Shown here in pieces: positions 63,403 to 64,000 of a stretch of 64,000 nt of DNA; the stretch's first letter is position 1, and each line of letters begins with the position of its first letter. This DNA is from DASQPR01 sp963797605 (GTDB taxonomy: Bacteria; Actinomycetota; Actinomycetes; Mycobacteriales; Micromonosporaceae). The translations under genes were made by a program, and so were the position numbers. The DNA lies in assembly GCA_963797605.1 (NCBI GenBank), contig CAWCPX010000017.1, positions 626,322 to 690,321 of the forward strand, read 5' to 3'. The notes beneath the pieces are model-generated. The model was not told the DNA's origin, searched no databases, and saw only the letters and a program-made list of their open reading frames with translations.

Positions 63403-63844
63403 ACTGGTTTTCTTTTCGCGGATTTCTTCTTGTTCTTGCTGCCTGCGCTCTTCTTTGCCGTCGGCTTTTTTACTGCAGCCTTCTTGACCGCAACCTTCGC
63501 CGTCTTTCGCGCCTTCGGCCGCTTCTTGATGGCCGCGCGTTGCGCCGCTGCCAGCGCCGTCCGCGCCCATGCGCTCAGCTCTTCCGTGTCGTCGAACAGC
63601 CGTGCCGGCAATTCCCAGTACGAGTTCACCGTGACCGTCTTGGCCCGCGTCTGATACTGAAACGGTTTGGATCCTTCCGCCTCGAATTGCGGAATGGATT
63701 GTTCGTCGGCGCGGAAATACAGGCCGGAGCGCAGCGCCAGCGCGAAGTTGGTGCCGTCTGCGGAAATGCCAAAACCGGAAAACATCCGGCGCACCGTGAC
63801 CGGGCCGAAGTCGGCGAACAGGTCGGTAGGAAATCTCGGTCCAT
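63387..63844 (-). CDS. TfoX N-terminal-domain protein with Lys-rich tail, one frameshift
   Basis: The TfoX fold begins MDRDFL and, after a break near 63828, DLFADFGPVTVRRMFSGFGI, then SGLYFRADEQSIPQFEAEGS and FQYQTRAKTVTVNSYWELPA. The C-terminal tail is KKAAVKKPTAKKSAGSKNKK, a likely nucleic-acid-binding extension. The final residues SSRA and the stop come from palindromic element 1. TfoX activates competence in Haemophilus, but the rhizobial N-domain protein is uncharacterised. Start ATG at 63844. Confidence 0.75.
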
Positions 63845-63849
63845 CTACC

Positions 63850-63968
63850 GTCGTCCCGGCCCTGAGCCGGGACCCATACGCCGCGGCTTCTCATCAAGGC
63901 AGTATGGTCGACGATCTCGGCAACAATCAACAGCGGTGGTTATGGGTCCCGGCGCAAGGCCGGGACGA
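63850..63968. repeat. Rhizobial palindromic element 2: about 28-bp inverted repeat
   Basis: GTCGTCCCGGCCCTGAGCC... at 63850-63878 pairs, with about two mismatches, with TATGGGTCCCGGCGCAAGGC... at 63941-63968. Its spacer includes GGTGGT, the complement of ACCACC in element 1, so it is the same element in the other direction. It begins six bases before the TfoX start. Confidence 0.75.
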
Positions 63969-64000
63969 ACAATATCAATCCACCTTCGCAGCCGTGAGCT

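Overview
The window joins two unrelated genomes. Bases 1 to about 15,000 look actinobacterial: they carry a GlnA2-type glutamine synthetase, a two-domain glutamine-dependent NAD synthase, a DUF2510 membrane protein, an RNB-family ribonuclease, an IS110 remnant and a very long Lys/Ala/Thr-rich histone-H1-like frame, with GTG starts and very high G+C. The set resembles Micromonosporaceae or Cryptosporangium relatives. From about 15,000 to 64,000 everything looks like a Bradyrhizobium / Rhodopseudomonas / Afipia-type alphaproteobacterium: four Omp25-like barrels, a hom-glpX-recJ neighbourhood, class I PHA synthase, EF-P with EpmA/EpmB, EcfG-type stress promoters and rhizobial palindromic repeats. 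Both genes at the joint are cut (the 5' end of the histone-like frame and the 5' end of an M20 amidase). I see no tRNA, integrase or repeat at the joint, so an assembly chimera is the simplest reading.

Sequence quality matters throughout. About two thirds of the recognisable genes contain one to five single-base frame changes, including genes expected to be essential (parE, nadE, recJ, hom, argC). The protein sequence resumes in another frame without loss of conserved residues, so I read most of these as base-call indels, not gene decay. Coordinates below are for the reconstructed genes.

Layout. 0-15 kb: LD-carboxypeptidase (cut), exported protein, DinB, glnA2, nadE, membrane protein, IS110 remnant, panB, DUF2510 protein, metal receptor, acyl-CoA synthetase, RNB ribonuclease, Lys-rich frame. 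15-20 kb: M20 amidase fragment, MFS transporter, DUF2061, small exported protein, Omp, PrsW protease, HdeD. 20-26 kb: DAHP synthase behind an aromatic leader peptide and attenuator, then epmB/epmA and efp for EF-P beta-lysylation. 26-34 kb: M23 peptidase, AhpD-like gene divergent from a MarR regulator over a clear operator, lytic transglycosylase, cupin, SDR, recJ. 33.7-40 kb: soluble MCP-like sensor, HAD/GNAT pair, glpX, hom, aminotransferase, lipoprotein. 40-49.5 kb: phaC, MAPEG, methyltransferase, argC, PaiB-like, MBL hydrolase, DedA, parE. 49.7-55 kb: tandem Omp pair, small membrane protein, SDR, FAD oxidoreductase, a fourth Omp. 55-58.5 kb: a group of small genes with EcfG-like promoters around a YciE/YciF ferritin-like gene. 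58.5-64 kb: caspase-like protein, DEAD-box helicase, diguanylate cyclase, and a TfoX-domain gene bracketed by two palindromic elements.

I found no complete new defence or mobile system. The most interesting signals are the Tyr/Trp/Phe leader-attenuator ahead of DAHP synthase, the EcfG-type promoter cluster that exposes unlisted small proteins, the MarR/AhpD operator, the reversed-order chemoreceptor-like protein, and the palindromic repeat that supplies the TfoX gene's stop codon.
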